From Shewanella intestini (GTDB taxonomy: Bacteria; Pseudomonadota; Gammaproteobacteria; Enterobacterales; Shewanellaceae): 64,000 nucleotides of DNA. This document shows, in pieces, positions 8,842 to 18,403 of this stretch. Numbering within the stretch: position 1 is the stretch's first letter; the number at the start of each line of letters is the position of its first letter. The stretch is taken from the NCBI RefSeq assembly GCF_018221465.1, contig NZ_JAAIKR010000007.1, positions 123,420 to 187,419 of the forward strand, written 5' to 3'. A program made the translations under genes and the position numbers. Under the pieces are notes generated by a model. It ran no database searches. It had not been told where the DNA came from and worked only from the letters and a program-made list of their open reading frames with translations.

Positions 8842-9537
8842 ATGTTAGATAGACGTTCCATTTTGAAAATGGCAGCGGGTAGCGCCATGCTTGCTCTTGT
8901 GCCCAGTGCACAATTACAAGCCAAAACTTCCGGAAAAAGATTGGCAATGGTATTTGACGTGCGTCGTTGTACTGGTTGTCTGTCTTGTACTGTTTCTTGT
9001 TCAGTAGAAAACCAAACTGAGGCTGGACGTTGTCGTACCCGTGTGACTCAAGCCACCGTTGAACAAGAAAATGGTTTTGCTGCATTGTCAGTACCTAATC
9101 AATGTAATAACTGTGTCAATCCCGCTTGTGTTGATATCTGTCCGGTTGAAGCCACCTTTAAACGCGAAGAAGACGGCATTGTGGTCATTGACCATGAGCA
9201 ATGTATTCATTGCCAACAATGTGTTGATGCTTGTCCTTATGGTGCACGTCGTAAAGATGACACCTTCAATAACCCACCTGAGAAATGTAATTTCTGTATT
9301 CACCGTGTGACCGCAGGTCTATTACCTGCGTGTGTTGAAACATGTATTGGTGAAGCAAGAACCTTTGGCGATTTAAACGATCCTCAAAGCAAAATCTCTC
9401 AATTAGTAAAAGACAACAAAGTTTATTCCATGTTGGCTGAAGCGGGCACTAACCCGAACATTTTCTACATCGGTTTGCCTGAACAAGCAGACGATCAAGA
9501 AATCTTAAAATTAAACTTCCTTGATTGGCAACGTTAG
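8842..9537 (+). CDS. Periplasmic four-cluster ferredoxin, TtrB/PsrB-like
   Basis: The 231-residue protein has its own twin-arginine-like signal (LDRRSILKMAAGSAMLALVP). Four Cys clusters follow: CTGCLSCTVSC, CNNCVNPACVDICP, CIHCQQCVDACPYGAR and CNFCIHRVTAGLLPACVETC. This fits the electron-transfer subunit of tetrathionate, polysulfide or related reductases. The downstream Mo gene begins six bases after the stop, with its ribosome site (GGAG) overlapping the end of this gene, so the two are one operon. There is no adjacent membrane subunit, so how it receives electrons (for instance from CymA, NrfD-like or cytochrome b proteins elsewhere) is open. Confidence 0.85.
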   Translation: MLDRRSILKMAAGSAMLALVPSAQLQAKTSGKRLAMVFDVRRCTGCLSCTVSCSVENQTEAGRCRTRVTQATVEQENGFAALSVPNQCNNCVNPACVDICPVEATFKREEDGIVVIDHEQCIHCQQCVDACPYGARRKDDTFNNPPEKCNFCIHRVTAGLLPACVETCIGEARTFGDLNDPQSKISQLVKDNKVYSMLAEAGTNPNIFYIGLPEQADDQEILKLNFLDWQR

Positions 9538-9543
9538 GAGCAA

Positions 9544-12500
9544 ATGATGGATAGACGTAAATTTCTCACGCGTGCAGGCTTAGTTTCTGCCGCCAGTGTT
9601 GCCACTGTTGCTTGTGGTGACAAACCTTATGTAGGCCCTGTGCACAGCAAAGATGTGTCTAAGTTTGGTCACCCTATTGCTGTTGAGTATCAAAAAGATG
9701 CTGCTGGTAATTGGGAAAAAACACCGGGTGTACGTACTGCTTATTCACGCTGCTTCACTTGTAATAACGTTTGTGGTTTACGTGTTCGTGTCGACGAGAA
9801 AACCGACAAAGTGATGAAAGTGGTAGGTAACCCTTATTGTGAAAACAACTCAGGATCGCCATTACCATTAAGCACCAGCGTCAAAGATAGCTACATTGCA
9901 TTAACTGGCGATGCTGGGCTTGAAAACCGCGCAACAACGTGTGCTAAAGGTTCAAGTGCTGTTGACTCGGTTGATGATGAGCGCCGTATCACGCAAGTAC
10001 TTAAACGTGCGGGGAAACGTGGCGAAGGTAAATGGGAAACCATTTCTTATGAGCAAGCGCTAAAAGAAATCCTCGAAGGTGGTGATTTATTTGGTGAAGG
10101 ACACGTTGATGGCTTAAAAGCGTTACGTAATCTTGATGAACTCATTAAACCTGGTCACCCTGAGTTTGGTTCTAAAGCTAACCAATTATTTGCCACATTT
10201 AACGCTGAAGATACCTTGCGTGGTAGTTTCTACGCTCGCTTTATGCAGCAGTCTTGGGGCACAGTAAACTTAGGCACTAAACATGCTTATTGTGGTGCAG
10301 CGCAAGCAACCGGTTACGCATTAGGTGTTGCTGAAGGCTTTGAAGAATGGTTAAACGATGTTGACTGGGAAGCCGTTGAATACGGTTTATTCTTAGGTAC
10401 AAGCCCAGGATCTTCTGGGGTATCGTTAAACCGTTTAGGCCGTGGTTTAGCTGATAGCCGTGTCGGTCGTAAATTTAAATATGTGTGTGTTGATCCACTA
10501 TTACGTACGACTGTTGCTGCTGACACTAACGCGAAATGGTTACCGATTAAACCGGGTAAAGACGGTGCATTCGCTTTTGGTGTAATTCGCACCATGTTAG
10601 AAGAGCAATGGTTCAATAAAGTGAGCTTGCAATGTGCGAGTCCAAAAGCGGCTGAAGCCGCTGGTGAGTTACATCATACCAATGCTGGCCATTTAGTGGT
10701 GATGGATCCTAAGCATCCACGTTACCGCCAATTTGCTCAAGCGTCTGAGTTTGGTCTTGGCGGCGATGAAGCGCTTATCTTAACTGCGGGCACTAAAAAA
10801 CTTGTCTCAGCTGAGTCAGGTGCTAACGCTGAGTTATTTGTTAGCCGCACGCTTAAAAATAAGCAAGGTCATAAAGTCAACGTGGCATCTTCATTACATT
10901 TATTACGTAAAGAAGCGCAGCGTACTTCAATGAAACACTACGCAGAGCAAAGTGGTGTTAGCATCGAGGATATGCGCCAAGTTGCCAAAGACTTAGCGCA
11001 TTATGGTCGTAAGTCTTGTGTTGCTGGTAACGGTGGCACCAGTGCTTCTGATGGTTTTGTGATTGGCTGGATTTGGGCACTCCTTAACACTTTAGCGGGT
11101 TCTCACGATGCTAAAGGTGGTGCTATTTACATGAATGGGGGTATCGGTGGTTTAGAAGGCTTATATGACCTAGCCAACATTGATGGCGGCGTTGATGTGA
11201 GCGCACAAGTTAATGCTTGTCGCGATGGCAGCTATGAGTCTTCAACTGAATACCAACAAAAATTAGCCCAAGGTAAAAACCCTTACCCAGCTGATAATCC
11301 ATGGCATGAAGTCTTGCCTGCAATGAATGCGGCAGAGCAATGGACGAGTCACGCCAATGCCGATCCATATACCGCTAAAGCGTTTATCGCATGGCGTAAT
11401 AACTTCTTATATAGCGCAGGCTCTATTAGCCAAGAAGTGCTTGCAAGTATTGCAGATCCTAAACGTCTGCCATTAATGATTGGTATTGATTGCCACATGA
11501 ATGAAACTAACCGTTATGCGGATTATTTCATTCCAGATCGCTCAATGCTTGAAGAATATGCAGCAGACCGTATGTGGGGTTCGATTAACCTTGCTGTTGT
11601 CACTGCATCGCCAATGGTTACACCGCGTACAGCATTAACTAAACGCGGTGAGCACATTTGTATGGAGCAATTCTTAATTGATATCGCGCTTAAAATGAAA
11701 TTACCAGGTTTTGGTAAAGATGCGCTTAAGACGAAGAATGGCGGTACGGCTGACTTATTATGTTTTGAAGACTGGCATGCACGTTATTTAGCCAACGTAG
11801 CTGAACAATGTGGTCAATTACCGACAGTCACTGCTGAAGACCGTGAATGGGCTGGATTAGATTATGCAATGGCACCAATCAAAACCCGTTTAACTGCTGA
11901 TGAAGCGGCCAAGGTTGAAGCATTGTTGTCACGTGGTGGCTATTATGAAGCACCAGAAACACGTTACACCGGTGAATTCATGACTGGGGCAGCGCCTAAA
12001 GCACTGCAAATTTATCATCAAGATGTGGCGCAAATGCGTCATCCATTCTCTGGTGAATTTTATCCTGGCACGCCAACGTATCATGAACACCGTTTTTGGA
12101 ATGGTGATACATGGGAAAAACATTGGCCAGCAGCGCAATACCCATTGCTGTTCTCAAGCTATAAAGCAACGGTACGTTCAAACTTCAATGTGGCGTTTAC
12201 ACGTATTGCCGAAATTAGTCCAACTAACTATGTTTACCTCAATACTGAAACCGCCAATGAGCAAGGCTTAAAAGACGGCGATGAAGTTAAGATTGTGAGC
12301 GCGAATGGCAAGCCGACTCAAGGTGTTGTGCAAGCAGATAGCGGTGTTGCTAAAGGCGCAGTCTGCGTGTCGCACGGTTTTGGTCATAACCAAGGTTTTG
12401 GTGGCGACACTCGTATTATCGATGGTAAAACTGTGGCAGCTATTGCTGCACGTGGCACAGGAACTGCGGTTAACCAAATGGTGCCTGATGACCCAACTCG

Positions 12501-12585
12501 TAAAGGCCAAGCAAGTATGCTTAACGACTACTGGACTGGGGCGAACTGTCGTCACGGTATTCCAGTTAAATTAGTGAAAGTATAA
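9544..12585 (+). CDS. Large TAT-exported molybdoenzyme, tetrathionate reductase TtrA-like
   Basis: The 1013-residue length matches TtrA-type enzymes and exceeds DmsA or PhsA. A twin-arginine signal (DRRKFLTRAG) is followed by a 4Fe-4S motif with Cys70, Cys73, Cys77 and Cys133, then the bis-MGD oxidoreductase core. Cys250 in KHAYCGAAQATGY is the likely Mo ligand, as expected for the TtrA/ArrA/SrdA group. The C-terminal dinucleotide-binding domain contains VSHGFGHNQGFGG. The predicted reaction is reduction of a sulfur or related oxyanion (tetrathionate the best guess) in the periplasm. Start may be ATG 9544 or 9547. No ttrC, ttrS or ttrR gene is visible. A strong terminator follows, so the operon is just B and A. 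Confidence 0.82.
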   Translation: MMDRRKFLTRAGLVSAASVATVACGDKPYVGPVHSKDVSKFGHPIAVEYQKDAAGNWEKTPGVRTAYSRCFTCNNVCGLRVRVDEKTDKVMKVVGNPYCENNSGSPLPLSTSVKDSYIALTGDAGLENRATTCAKGSSAVDSVDDERRITQVLKRAGKRGEGKWETISYEQALKEILEGGDLFGEGHVDGLKALRNLDELIKPGHPEFGSKANQLFATFNAEDTLRGSFYARFMQQSWGTVNLGTKHAYCGAAQATGYALGVAEGFEEWLNDVDWEAVEYGLFLGTSPGSSGVSLNRLGRGLADSRVGRKFKYVCVDPLLRTTVAADTNAKWLPIKPGKDGAFAFGVIRTMLEEQWFNKVSLQCASPKAAEAAGELHHTNAGHLVVMDPKHPRYRQFAQASEFGLGGDEALILTAGTKKLVSAESGANAELFVSRTLKNKQGHKVNVASSLHLLRKEAQRTSMKHYAEQSGVSIEDMRQVAKDLAHYGRKSCVAGNGGTSASDGFVIGWIWALLNTLAGSHDAKGGAIYMNGGIGGLEGLYDLANIDGGVDVSAQVNACRDGSYESSTEYQQKLAQGKNPYPADNPWHEVLPAMNAAEQWTSHANADPYTAKAFIAWRNNFLYSAGSISQEVLASIADPKRLPLMIGIDCHMNETNRYADYFIPDRSMLEEYAADRMWGSINLAVVTASPMVTPRTALTKRGEHICMEQFLIDIALKMKLPGFGKDALKTKNGGTADLLCFEDWHARYLANVAEQCGQLPTVTAEDREWAGLDYAMAPIKTRLTADEAAKVEALLSRGGYYEAPETRYTGEFMTGAAPKALQIYHQDVAQMRHPFSGEFYPGTPTYHEHRFWNGDTWEKHWPAAQYPLLFSSYKATVRSNFNVAFTRIAEISPTNYVYLNTETANEQGLKDGDEVKIVSANGKPTQGVVQADSGVAKGAVCVSHGFGHNQGFGGDTRIIDGKTVAAIAARGTGTAVNQMVPDDPTRKGQASMLNDYWTGANCRHGIPVKLVKV

Positions 12586-12613
12586 CCTTGCATTGATTGC
12601 TAAATAGACCCAT

Positions 12614-12643
12614 AAAAAGAGGCTGAACTTTCAGCCTCTTTTT
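12614..12643 (+). terminator. Rho-independent terminator of the ttrBA-like operon
   Basis: AAAAAGAGGCTGAA (12614-12627) pairs perfectly with TTCAGCCTCTTTTT (12630-12643), and further T residues follow. It lies 28 bp after the TtrA-like stop codon. Confidence 0.9.
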
Positions 12644-12680
12644 TTATGGCAAATTAATAGAGCTTGTCCATCATTTCAGT

Positions 12681-12728
12681 GTCTAGTTGTCTAGTTGTCT
12701 AGTTGTCTAGTTGTCTAGTTGTCTAGTT
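12681..12728. repeat. Octanucleotide tandem repeat GTCTAGTT x6
   Basis: Six perfect head-to-tail copies of GTCTAGTT are followed by a decayed copy (GTTTGGTT). The unit contains CTAG, a tetranucleotide usually avoided in enterobacteria-like genomes. It lies about 90 bp upstream of the ATG of the next gene, so copy-number change could shift promoter or leader spacing; it is not inside a convincing coding frame. Confidence 0.95.
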
Positions 12729-12819
12729 GTTTGGTTTCAAGTCATTGGCATCATGTAATTTTTTCAGTTTGAATTTATCAACCCATGCTAACGTGTTTGA
12801 TTTTGTGCAGGAGACCAAC

Positions 12820-13407
12820 ATGGTCAAAAAATCGTTATCAATGCTGGTACTTGGTTTATCAACAAGTGTGTTTTCTTTGACGAGTGTTGCTGCTTCAGCA
12901 GAGCAAGATGCCTTTTTAGAAAATATTAAAGCTTATTGTGGTCAAGCTTTTGCGGGCAAAGTGGTCAGCACAGATGCGGCTGATAAAGACTTCGCTTCGC
13001 AACACTTAGTCATGCATGTACGTGAATGCGATAAAGACCAAGTTAAAATTCCCTTTCATGTTGGTGAAGATCACTCGCGTACATGGGTGCTAACAAAGTC
13101 AGACCAAGGTATTCAATTAAAGCATGATCATCGCCACAAAGACGGTACTGAAGATGCGGTAACTATGTATGGTGGCGACACGGCAGACAAAGGCACTGCT
13201 CACTGGCAATCATTCCCTGTAGATGCGTTTTCAATTGCCAACTTTACCGCTAATGGCTTAACGGCATCGGTTACCAATGTTTGGCATATGGGGATTGCGG
13301 ACAACACGTTTACTTATCAGCTGACTCGTGAAAACAGAAACTTTGAAGTGGTGTTTGATCTCAGCAAACCAGTGCCATTGCCGCCAACCCCATGGGGACA
13401 TAAATAA
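12820..13407 (+). CDS. Conserved secreted protein of unknown function
   Basis: I start at ATG 12820 because CAGGAG lies six bases upstream and the product opens with a Sec signal peptide (MVKKSLSMLVLGLSTSVFS, cleavage near ASA). A longer frame from 12727 would begin inside the octanucleotide repeat and is unlikely. The mature part of about 168 residues has two Cys (YCGQAF and VRECDKD), likely a disulfide. A His- and Asp-rich middle follows (LKHDHRHKDGTEDAV) and a Pro-rich end (PLPPTPWGHK). I recognise the pattern as that of a conserved hypothetical exported family, but know no function. The HDHRH cluster might bind metal; that is speculation. It has its own terminator. Confidence 0.8.
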   Translation: MVKKSLSMLVLGLSTSVFSLTSVAASAEQDAFLENIKAYCGQAFAGKVVSTDAADKDFASQHLVMHVRECDKDQVKIPFHVGEDHSRTWVLTKSDQGIQLKHDHRHKDGTEDAVTMYGGDTADKGTAHWQSFPVDAFSIANFTANGLTASVTNVWHMGIADNTFTYQLTRENRNFEVVFDLSKPVPLPPTPWGHK

Positions 13408-13456
13408 CACCATTTGTAGCGGCTTGGGTAAGACAAAGACGTTAAATGGTAACCAT

Positions 13457-13484
13457 AAAAATGCGCCATCATTGGCGCATTTTT
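13457..13484. terminator. Bidirectional rho-independent terminator
   Basis: A perfect 12-bp stem (AAAAATGCGCCA with TGGCGCATTTTT) has loop TCAT, with A- and T-runs on both sides. It lies between two convergent genes and can serve both. Confidence 0.88.
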
Positions 13485-13575
13485 TGTCGCTGGCGTTCGC
13501 TAATCCGTCATGTCGGTTTAGTCGCCACTGCCATTGCTTTTGTTGTCGCTAAAAAAGTCATTAATCGAAGCTAAG

Positions 13576-14151
13576 TTATTTGGCGTCAAAGGTAAAAGAT
13601 TGTCCAGCTAAAGCCGCTTCATACATTAAGCCACCTTTTGCCGCGGTAAAAACCGCCATGCCATTAACATAGCTGGCTGTAGCATTATGGTTGCTGCCTG
13701 CTTGACCAGCACCTGCCGAGTTACCCGTTGTGCCAGTTTGAGCACTTGCGCCGACATTAATGGCCACCGCTGAAGCTTGTGCGGAGAATTCAAAACTGCC
13801 GCTAGTAAACTTTTCATAAGCTTGTGCATTTTGGAAGAAAATAATCTCACTGTATGCTTGACCACCGAGTTGTAAGCCAATAGAGATTTGCGATAAAGAC
13901 GAGTCGCCAGTGTGAACACCGCCGCGATATACTCGACCATCACCATAAGCAGCACCAACAAAAAAACCACCTTTGCCGACGGTAGGAAATAATGCATAAC
14001 CGTAAGCGCTGGCAATTAATTGGCGAGTTTCGGGGGCTTTTTTAAAGTTAGTGAGCGCTTGTTGATATTTATCTTTGGCTAACGTGGGTGTGCTAAACAG
14101 GAGTGCCATAAGCATCATTGCACTTAACGTTATTGTCGATATTCGTGCCAT
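13576..14151 (-). CDS. SYLF-domain (YSC84-type) lipid-binding protein, exported
   Basis: The 191-residue protein starts at ATG 14151, preceded by GAGG; a longer frame to 14190 lacks support. A signal peptide (MARISTITLSAMMLMALLFS...LA) precedes a SYLF-type domain. Visible marks are SAYGYALFPTVGKGGFFVG, then a Gly-rich core (GAAYGDGRVYRGG, QISIGLQLGGQAYSEIIFF), a Ser/Ala/Gly-rich insert, and the closing GGLMYEAALAGQSFTF. The bacterial versions are periplasmic or outer-membrane-associated and believed to bind lipids; their role is unclear. It is 167 bp downstream of the YgbA-like gene on the same strand. Confidence 0.85.
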   Translation of the reverse strand: MARISTITLSAMMLMALLFSTPTLAKDKYQQALTNFKKAPETRQLIASAYGYALFPTVGKGGFFVGAAYGDGRVYRGGVHTGDSSLSQISIGLQLGGQAYSEIIFFQNAQAYEKFTSGSFEFSAQASAVAINVGASAQTGTTGNSAGAGQAGSNHNATASYVNGMAVFTAAKGGLMYEAALAGQSFTFDAK

Positions 14152-14318
14152 AACAACCTCAAATAAAAAGAATTTAACCAAAGATAACATAAATTCATAA
14201 GTTGCGAATATATTGTATTGGTTGAGGTGTTGTTAATGGTGCACTTTGACATCAGCGATGCGTTGCCAAAGTTTCATCTTTTTGCTTAGTCTGTCGCACT
14301 AGCAATTAATGCGATTGA

Positions 14319-14714
14319 TTAATCGGCTTGCTTGGCTTTACGTAAATGGCGATTAGATTGCCCCTGTTCAGGTTTTCCAGGGACAGGTTGACGCTCTGCC
14401 AATAAATGCTTGATGGCTCTAATTGGGTGAGGTAACAACATTCTTGGACCGGCAAATTTCATGATTTCACGCGCATGTTCTTTCATATGCGGCTTATAGC
14501 AATGTACCGGACAGTTATTGCAAGTTGGTTTGTTTTGGCCATAAGGGCAACGATCTAAGCGGGTGCAGGCATAATCGAGAAAGGCTTGGCAGTCATCACA
14601 AGTGGTGTGTTTTGGCTTGTCTTTATGGTGTGCTTTACAGTAAATTTCGACCATTGCGGCAACGGTATTAAATTCATAAAGTAACTTGCCGTTAAGTTGT
14701 TCACGCTCTGCCAT
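14319..14714 (-). CDS. ygbA: YgbA-family Cys-rich protein (nitrosative-stress-associated)
   Basis: The 131-residue cytoplasmic protein is rich in Cys and His: EIYCKAHHKDKPKHTTCDDC, then CTRLDRCPYGQNKPTCNNCP and CYKPHMKEHAREIMKF. It matches the family annotated as nitrous-oxide-stimulated promoter protein (YgbA). In enterobacteria ygbA is in the NsrR regulon and induced by nitric oxide; its function is not firmly known. The Cys pattern suggests metal or Fe-S binding. Upstream, TACCT and AGGTA form a 5-bp inverted repeat around 14757-14772, but I see no clear NsrR palindrome. No partner gene is adjacent. Confidence 0.82.
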   Translation of the reverse strand: MAEREQLNGKLLYEFNTVAAMVEIYCKAHHKDKPKHTTCDDCQAFLDYACTRLDRCPYGQNKPTCNNCPVHCYKPHMKEHAREIMKFAGPRMLLPHPIRAIKHLLAERQPVPGKPEQGQSNRHLRKAKQAD

Positions 14715-15078
14715 GATTATCCCCTTACTACCACCAAAACCTGAAACAGGTGCATACCTCGATATAGGTAATACCCTAGTGAAACACTAAAGTATTAATA
14801 GTTTATGCCTCCTAGTTAGGCGGCTCAAACCTTGACGCAAAAAATTATGAGCTACCGCACAAAATGAATTTAACGGCGAGTTTTACGAGCGGATTAACAA
14901 AAATAACCATATATGCTAATTAAATTGGCTAAAAGCTTGATTTAGTAGTTGGAAATGCTTTAAAAATAGGTTTTGTTTGTATAAAAAAACAACGCCTAAA
15001 TAAGAGGTTAACTTATTTAGATCGGTTGATTTTTAACGATTAACTGTCACACATAACGTGTGCTTTGCTGGTGATACC
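14715..15078. other. Divergent intergenic region with a 9-bp hairpin at 14996-15020
   Basis: This 364-bp gap separates ygbA from the EP-repeat gene. Its clearest element is CTAAATAAG (14996-15004) with CTTATTTAG (15012-15020), loop AGGTTAA, about 60 bp before the downstream start. It could be an operator or a leader hairpin. I see no RNA gene or coding frame here. Confidence 0.5.
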
Positions 15079-15954
<876 letters not shown>

Positions 15955-15964
15955 GCATAGTCTG

Positions 15965-16005
15965 TGAGTGAGTAATACGGCTTGATTGCAGCGGATACTC
16001 ACTCA
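15965..16005. other. 10-bp stem-loop downstream of the EP-repeat gene
   Basis: TGAGTGAGTA (15965-15974) and TACTCACTCA (15996-16005) pair perfectly around a 21-base loop, starting 10 bp after the stop codon. No immediate T-run follows, so it may be an mRNA 3' stabiliser or a protein site rather than the terminator itself. Confidence 0.45.
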
Positions 16006-16068
16006 TTAGCGTACTGTTTTTAGTCACAATAGTTGACTGTTAAGGTATGATATCGCTTAACCCGATTT

Positions 16069-16097
16069 AACGCGGACATCTGGTTCGCGTTTTTTTA
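16069..16097 (+). terminator. Rho-independent terminator
   Basis: AACGCGGA (16069-16076) pairs with TTCGCGTT (16084-16091, one G-T pair), and a run of T follows. It ends transcription from the EP-repeat gene and isolates the following lipoprotein gene. Confidence 0.75.
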
Positions 16098-16145
16098 TGC
16101 TTTTTTATTCGTATTCACGTCATCGACAAAGGTTTGAGTAACGTT

Positions 16146-16487
16146 ATGAAGTCTTTATTATCTCGTTCTGCCATCATTAAATTCGCCCTTGCAATTGGTG
16201 TTGTCAGCGCCTTGACCGCTTGTATTCAAACACCTAATTGGACCTTGTTTTACGTTGCTGATCAGCAGCCAATGCCAACTCAAATGGTGAAACAGCAATT
16301 TATTAAAGGCTATTATGACTCTATTGAGCACTGCCAAGCGAAAGGTCGGGGCTTGTTGAAATTAAATGCCAGCTCTGTTGAACCACAACAGGCTTATATT
16401 TGTGGTCAAATGTGTGTTGCCGATGAAAAAACGGGAGAGATTGCGTGTCAAAACTTAATCCCGGGCTCAAAGCATGATGAACTTTAA
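16146..16487 (+). CDS. Small lipoprotein of unknown function
   Basis: The product is 113 residues from ATG 16146; a TTG four codons upstream is less likely. The signal peptide ends in a lipobox (SALTAC), so the mature protein should be lipid-anchored and begin at that Cys. The mature part has further Cys ([22 protein letters not shown]) that could pair as disulfides. I do not recognise the family. Its last 14 bases overlap the start of selO in another frame, suggesting coupled expression. The overlapping partner works on redox-linked AMPylation in other bacteria, but a functional link is only conjecture. Confidence 0.7.
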   Translation: MKSLLSRSAIIKFALAIGVVSALTACIQTPNWTLFYVADQQPMPTQMVKQQFIKGYYDSIEHCQAKGRGLLKLNASSVEPQQAYICGQMCVADEKTGEIACQNLIPGSKHDEL

Positions 16488-17922
16488 ACAAGATTTTTTT
16501 GAACAGCTTAGTGGGTTTTATTCTCAGGTTTATCCCACGCCAATTACCCAGCCACATTGGTTAGGTTGGAGTGATGACGCTGCCAAGCTAATTGGTTTAA
16601 CTCAGCCTAATGATGAACTGCTTATGCAGTTGTCGGGTAATATCGCCGCCCCTGATGCCAGTTATTACGCGCAAGTGTATAGCGGCCATCAATTTGGTGG
16701 TTACACTCCGAGGCTAGGAGATGGTCGCTCAATTATCATGGGGGAGGCCACGGGTCCACATGGAGCTTGGGATGTTGCTTTAAAAGGCGCGGGCCCAACT
16801 CCTTACTCAAGACAAGGTGATGGCCGTGCGGTGATGCGCTCAGCCGTGCGTGAATTTTTAATTTCTGAAGCATTAGCGGCGCTTGATGTTCCCACCTCAA
16901 GAGCGTTAGCTGTTATTGGCTCTGATTTACCTGTGTGGCGTGAAACCCAAGAACAGGCCGCCATTACTGTAAGGCTTGCTAAAAGCCATATTCGCTTTGG
17001 GCATTTTGAGTATTTTTGCCATAGCGAGCAAGGGCGAACTGAAAAGTTGACTCAATTAGTCAACTTTACGTTAGCCCAGCATTTTCCGCACCTTAGCGCT
17101 GACAAAGCAGGTTATGTGCAGTGGTTTAATGAAGTGGTCGAAAGCACCGCAAAAATGATTGCTCATTGGCAAAGTATTGGTTTTGCGCATGGGGTCATGA
17201 ACACTGACAATATGTCGATTCTCGGTGACAGCTTTGACTTTGGTCCGTTTGCGTTCATTGATACCTTCAAAGAAGATTTCATTTGTAATCATTCCGATCA
17301 CCAAGGCCGCTATGCCTTTGGCCAGCAACCTGGCATTGGTTTATGGAATTTACAATGTTTAGCCCAAGCGTTATCGCCAGTAATTGCCTCAGATGATCTT
17401 GTGGCGGCGCTAAACCGTTATCAAACCCATTTAGTTGCCCATTATGTTGAACTCATGGCGCAAAAGTTGGGGTTTGATTATCAAGTGAGTCAGCATCAAC
17501 AAGATTTAACTCTAATTGGCCAGTTAACCACTTTACTTGAAGCCAATCAGCTTGATTACACTCAGTCATTGCGCCAGTTTGGCCAAATTGACATCCATAG
17601 TCAGCATTCGAGTTTAAGAGACAACATGATAGATGTTGACGGTTTTGACCAGTGGTTTAGCCGTTATCAACAACGTGTCGGTAATGTGGCAGATATGAGG
17701 CAATGGCAAGCTCAGCGTAACGGAGTTAATCCTAAGTATGTGCTGCGTAATTACTTGGCTCAAGAGGCGATAATTGATATTGAAGAGCGTGGTGATAACC
17801 GTAAGCTTAAACAAATACAATCAGTATTAGCCCAGCCGTTTGCTGAGCATGCTGAATTTGAGGACTTTGCCAAAAGGCCACCTGAATGGGGACAAGGGTT
17901 GATTATGTCTTGTAGTAGCTAA
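16474..17922 (+). CDS. selO: SelO family protein adenylyltransferase (YdiU)
   Basis: The 482-residue pseudokinase-fold enzyme transfers AMP from ATP to protein hydroxyl groups; in E. coli its targets include redox proteins such as glutaredoxin and SucA. Characteristic blocks are [65 protein letters not shown] and [10 protein letters not shown]. The C-terminus ends MSCSS, keeping the conserved Cys that is selenocysteine in animal SelO. Start is ATG 16474 or 16477, inside the end of the upstream lipoprotein gene, so it is probably translated by reinitiation. No terminator is visible before the next gene. Confidence 0.95.
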   Translation: MMNFKQDFFEQLSGFYSQVYPTPITQPHWLGWSDDAAKLIGLTQPNDELLMQLSGNIAAPDASYYAQVYSGHQFGGYTPRLGDGRSIIMGEATGPHGAWDVALKGAGPTPYSRQGDGRAVMRSAVREFLISEALAALDVPTSRALAVIGSDLPVWRETQEQAAITVRLAKSHIRFGHFEYFCHSEQGRTEKLTQLVNFTLAQHFPHLSADKAGYVQWFNEVVESTAKMIAHWQSIGFAHGVMNTDNMSILGDSFDFGPFAFIDTFKEDFICNHSDHQGRYAFGQQPGIGLWNLQCLAQALSPVIASDDLVAALNRYQTHLVAHYVELMAQKLGFDYQVSQHQQDLTLIGQLTTLLEANQLDYTQSLRQFGQIDIHSQHSSLRDNMIDVDGFDQWFSRYQQRVGNVADMRQWQAQRNGVNPKYVLRNYLAQEAIIDIEERGDNRKLKQIQSVLAQPFAEHAEFEDFAKRPPEWGQGLIMSCSS

Positions 17923-18094
17923 GCTATGATGTCGGGCGTAAATCCAAAAAGCATTCAGAAAGCTTTAAGTACTCAGTCAAGGTTACGCTCACCATAAACA
18001 TCGCCAAAATAAAGCGCGCAGTAAGCGCTAATCAGCACAGCCAAAAAGTCATTAGATTATGGCGGTAATACACGTAGGAAATACAACTCCAATC

Positions 18095-18403
18095 ATGTTA
18101 AAGATTTTTTCAGTTAAATTTGATAACAGCGACAGTAGTTTATTGATTGAAGCCGAGGTGGATTTTGACCACTTTGAACAGTTTGCTGAGCCATTAGCCC
18201 TGGCCATGGATTGTGAGATTAAAGAACGTCAATGGGGAGCGGATAGACATCAATGGCGACTCATGTTTGAAGGGACTGGATTAGTCATGCATTATGAGTT
18301 TTACGGTAATATTTGTTGGATAAAGCCAGAGCGTCCACAAGACGGTGAAGTAATAGAGTATTTAGCCGCGTTAATTAAACCATTAGCGCAAGCGAGGGCG
18401 TAA
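18095..18403 (+). CDS. DUF3630 family protein
   Basis: The product is 102 residues from ATG 18095 (MLKIFSVKF...), which matches the usual N-terminus of the family. An upstream in-frame ATG at 18059 is possible and neither has a good ribosome site. The recognisable core is REWGADRH-like (KERQWGADRHQWRLMFEG) followed by MHYEFYGNICWIKPE. The family is uncharacterised, compact, cytoplasmic and mainly found in marine gammaproteobacteria. Its stop overlaps the srkA start by one base (TAATG), so the two are translationally coupled and may share a stress role. Confidence 0.75.
   Translation: MLKIFSVKFDNSDSSLLIEAEVDFDHFEQFAEPLALAMDCEIKERQWGADRHQWRLMFEGTGLVMHYEFYGNICWIKPERPQDGEVIEYLAALIKPLAQARA

Noticed and set aside
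12727-12819. Longer N-terminus for the secreted protein starting at TTG 12727
   Set aside because: It would start inside the octanucleotide repeat, has no ribosome site and would bury the signal peptide; ATG 12820 has CAGGAG at the right distance.
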